Assembly (NCBI GenBank): GCA_016845145.1
Contig: JAERTE010000073.1
Coordinates: forward strand, 1-64,000
Source of the DNA: Rhodospirillaceae bacterium
Lineage (GTDB): Bacteria > Pseudomonadota > Alphaproteobacteria > Rhodospirillales > Casp-alpha2
DNA: 64,000 bases
Reading direction: 5' to 3'
The position numbers were made by a program, and so were the translations under genes. The number at the start of each line of letters is the position of its first letter. Within the stretch, counting starts at the first letter, position 1. Positions 61,864-64,000 of the stretch are shown piece by piece. A model generated the notes under the pieces. It worked only from the letters and a program-made list of their open reading frames with translations, was not told the origin of the DNA and did not search any database.

Positions 61864-62613
61864 CTATTCGAGGTTGACGGCTAAATTGCTGACTTCCATT
61901 CCCCTGCAGAACTTGGAAATGGACAGGCGCCGCAGGTTATGGGTTTGAAGCGTGCGGTGAAACCATGCTGGTATACGGCGGAAAAACTTTATTTCGACAA
62001 TCGTATACCCGGCATCCGATTCGCGCCAACTGGCAGTCTCGGACGGGAAAATCCTGTTGGTCGCCGCGGCTCTCAGGTCGCTGTCCAGGGTCACCCGGAA
62101 GTTCATGTCGTATTCACTGGTGTAGGGACGACGCTTGTAATCAACCAGCACTTTTGGTTTGAGTGCGCGCCGCATGCAATCGGCAACGAATCGCTCGATC
62201 AAGGCTACTCCAGGATAATGATTTAACAACACGTCGTGCCGGTTGGGATCAAGAAAGATACCCACATGCTCTTCGGCGATCTGGATGCGCGTCTTGTAGG
62301 TTCGCTCGTTGTGACGGCCTTTTTCTTCAAGAAAGAAAAGCAGACCTTCGTTGGGGCGAATGTCATAGGTTCTAATCCGAAACTTCCGGCGGGTTCGCAG
62401 TCCGTCGATCTTTTCATAATAATTGCTCGCCTGATCATTATCGAAATAGAGCGAGCGCACAAAATACTTGTTGTCCAATTCCGGATGGATGTGGCCGTCA
62501 TACGTCATGAAATGCCTGATCTCTGCTTCGAATCGGCTAAGTCGGAACCGATTGAGAAGGTATTTAAATTCGTAGCGGTCAAACTTTTCAATGGGCGTAT
62601 TTGTCAGGGTCAT
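61864..62613 (-). CDS. VTC-domain protein (polyphosphate polymerase-like)
   Basis: A 249-residue protein with a triphosphate-tunnel-metalloenzyme fold. Basic and acidic residues that line such tunnels are visible: RYEFKYLL near 11-18, VRSLYFDN near 44-51, RRKFRIRTYD near 67-76, FFLEEKGR near 83-90, KPKVLVDYKRRPY near 147-159 and the IVEIKFFR ending near 211-218. In yeast Vtc4 this domain makes polyphosphate. The bacterial forms with CotH and DUF4956 partners are not well understood. Its ATG overlaps the stop of the beta-helix gene (ATGA). Confidence 0.9.
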   Translation of the reverse strand: MTLTNTPIEKFDRYEFKYLLNRFRLSRFEAEIRHFMTYDGHIHPELDNKYFVRSLYFDNDQASNYYEKIDGLRTRRKFRIRTYDIRPNEGLLFFLEEKGRHNERTYKTRIQIAEEHVGIFLDPNRHDVLLNHYPGVALIERFVADCMRRALKPKVLVDYKRRPYTSEYDMNFRVTLDSDLRAAATNRIFPSETASWRESDAGYTIVEIKFFRRIPAWFHRTLQTHNLRRLSISKFCRGMEVSNLAVNLE

Positions 62614-64000
62614 TGTTTTGCGCCCCGAACTTGAGGGGTTGGAGGAATCTTCCACGCCGCCATCAGACGCGCCGCCGAAGGCGTGTAATGCGAAGATTTT
62701 GCCTCCGTTATGCCGTCCGTATCCACGTCAGCGCTCAGCTGTGTGCGCTTGTTCCATTTGCCTGCCGGAAAGATCGTCGAATCATTGATCTTGATAAGCG
62801 ATTTCTTGGCGGCCGCCAATGGCTTGTCGGCTTTGCCCAAAACCATTGATTTATCGACCCGTACGGTTCCGCCGGTCCCATAGCGCCAGTTTTTCCAGTA
62901 GGCGTGAATGTGCTGTCTATTGTCCCTGAGAGTGGAGTGGACGACCTGGACCGTAGAATCATCCTTTGCCTCAATACCGATGGAACTCTTGGATACCAAC
63001 GTGTCGACCACCAAAACCTCGGAACGCTCCCCGACTGACAATCCTTTATCCCCAGCGCCTTTCAGGACCGCCCCTTGCACCATGGCTCGCGAAGACATGA
63101 AATCGATGGCGTCATTTCCCGGGGTTTCAATGCGGGCATTGACGATCCGGACATTGGAAATATCAATATCGAGCGCATCGGATCGGGCATCGATGAAAGT
63201 CGAGGAGTCGATCAGTATCTTATCTCCGTAGACGATGTGCATCATGTCATCAACACGATGATTGCGGGCTAGGTGTATCCGATCAAAGACCAGATCGCGG
63301 GAGTTATGGATCGAGAGCATGGCAGTGAAGTTGACGAGGCCCAGTCGGTCGCCACTGCCGTCGCGCATAGTCAGGTTGGCAAACCGCGATCCCGCCGTTT
63401 CGTGGCCGATCAAAGCGAACGTTCCCCATGGCTGTTGGGGCTCGGCTGAAATAACCCTGATGGGTTTGGAGGGTGTCCCCAGTGCCGTTACCGGGCGGCG
63501 AAAAATCAGACTGACACCGGGACCAAGCGCTAGGGTTGCTCCGGGCAGGATGCGCACTGGTTCGTCGATGATCTGGTCTTGATTGAAGACCAATTCGCCG
63601 CGCCAGACTTGTTCGGGTTTTTGCGGGCTGTCGAATACAGGATTATTCCAGCGGCTCGGGATCATGCCCGCTGCCTCACCGCGAGGAAGGTCTTGTCGCT
63701 CTCCGGTAAGAGGGTTGCGCCCAGAGATCGACTCGATCGGCAACACAACATCCGACACCAAGGCAAACCGGGTGGCGACGGGAGATCGAGCGTAAGTGGT
63801 TTTAAAGCGAGCCGGTTCATTGTTCGGGGCCACGTTGACCCTGTCGGTCGCTTTCACGAGATTCGCCATAAATGCGGCCCGGATAGTAATGGTATTGCCA
63901 TCCATCACGACCGGCAGTTTTGGGTCTTCCGGATCCAACAGGCCGTTTCTATTTTTGTCCCATGCGATTGCGTTTGGCATCGTCGCAGCGGTCGCTAACC
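62610..64000 (-). CDS. Right-handed beta-helix protein, 5' end beyond the window (possible CotH-family C-terminus)
   Basis: The frame is open to the right edge with no usable start required, so the gene is cut; at least 463 residues are visible. An EF-hand-like loop (DKNRNGLLDPED) is followed by a domain of about 100 residues, then a right-handed parallel beta-helix: many short repeats such as VVVDTLVSKSSIGIEAKDDSTVQVVHSTLRDN. The N-terminal catalytic part, if any, is outside. In VTC/DUF4956 loci the third partner is often a CotH-like kinase fold protein; this beta-helix could be its C-terminal part, though this is inference. The product is likely exported, because of the helix type. Confidence 0.75.
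   Translation of the reverse strand, partial: LATAATMPNAIAWDKNRNGLLDPEDPKLPVVMDGNTITIRAAFMANLVKATDRVNVAPNNEPARFKTTYARSPVATRFALVSDVVLPIESISGRNPLTGERQDLPRGEAAGMIPSRWNNPVFDSPQKPEQVWRGELVFNQDQIIDEPVRILPGATLALGPGVSLIFRRPVTALGTPSKPIRVISAEPQQPWGTFALIGHETAGSRFANLTMRDGSGDRLGLVNFTAMLSIHNSRDLVFDRIHLARNHRVDDMMHIVYGDKILIDSSTFIDARSDALDIDISNVRIVNARIETPGNDAIDFMSSRAMVQGAVLKGAGDKGLSVGERSEVLVVDTLVSKSSIGIEAKDDSTVQVVHSTLRDNRQHIHAYWKNWRYGTGGTVRVDKSMVLGKADKPLAAAKKSLIKINDSTIFPAGKWNKRTQLSADVDTDGITEAKSSHYTPSAARLMAAWKIPPTPQVRGAKQ

Noticed and set aside
1-64000. CRISPR arrays, insertion sequences, rRNA genes
   Set aside because: No repeated spacer-like units, transposase frames or rRNA segments were seen in the window.

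Overview
The window looks like an alphaproteobacterial chromosome, probably Rhodospirillales-like. The evidence is the order hemC-hemD-mic60-hemY, divergent from tsaD-gpsA, with an SDHAF4 (DUF1674) gene and rsmB nearby, and moderately GC-rich codon use. No genus can be assigned from the sequence alone.

Layout. Positions 1-1364 hold the tail of a SiaC-like regulatory phosphoprotein, a tyrosine integrase and a tRNA-Thr(CGU), which together look like an integration site. Positions 1437-19735 are mostly conserved chromosome: a small glycosyltransferase-like gene, a CoA-transferase, the heme/mic60 block, tsaD, a two-gene AHSA1/ArsR cassette with its own candidate operator, gpsA, an exported DUF255 protein, YciI, a Rieske protein, acs with a strong terminator, a TPR protein, a response regulator, SDHAF4 and rsmB. 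From about 19.8 kb to the right edge lies a large surface-glycan region, transcribed almost entirely leftwards.

The glycan region has several sub-blocks. (1) 19.9-26.6 kb: two heparinase II/III-family proteins around a nucleotide-sugar dehydrogenase and an O-antigen ligase-like membrane protein. (2) 26.8-34.2 kb: a GNAT protein, a polysaccharide deacetylase and six tightly packed genes (hydroxyacid dehydrogenase, AroB-like cyclase, SDR, Gfo/Idh oxidoreductase, KdsB-like cytidylyltransferase, HpcH/HpaI aldolase). I read these six as a candidate undescribed pathway to a CMP-activated, possibly carbocyclic, keto-deoxy sugar acid. (3) 34.2-40.1 kb: a glycosyltransferase-like protein, a methyltransferase, a B12 radical-SAM enzyme and a PglK-like ABC flippase. 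(4) 40.2-45.1 kb: a second nonulosonate block with a formyltransferase, NeuB-type synthase, NeuA-type cytidylyltransferase, CBS-DegT fusion aminotransferase and a TIM-barrel isomerase. The NeuA-type gene appears to start at ATT. (5) 45.1-50.6 kb: a methyltransferase, an unknown 587-residue protein and a HisH/HisF-like/amidotransferase triad that would install an amidino group. (6) 50.7-57.6 kb: a legionaminic-acid-type pathway in the order LegB, LegC, LegG, PtmE, PtmF-like, LegF/PtmB, PtmA. (7) 57.7-59.9 kb: a NusG/RfaH-type antiterminator, a winged-helix/Rossmann regulator and a NeuD/LegH acetyltransferase. This block is flanked by GTTC-N7-GAAC palindromes and a 24-bp inverted repeat.

The right end (60.0-64.0 kb) has a SPASM radical-SAM enzyme and a DUF4956 / VTC-domain / beta-helix trio, the last cut by the window edge.

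How it works together: sub-blocks 4-7 would make one or more CMP-nonulosonic acids, modified by acetyl, amidino and perhaps formyl groups. Sub-block 2 would supply another CMP-sugar acid. The glycosyltransferase-like proteins, ABC flippase and ligase would assemble and export the glycan. The NusG paralogue and winged-helix protein are the likely local regulators.
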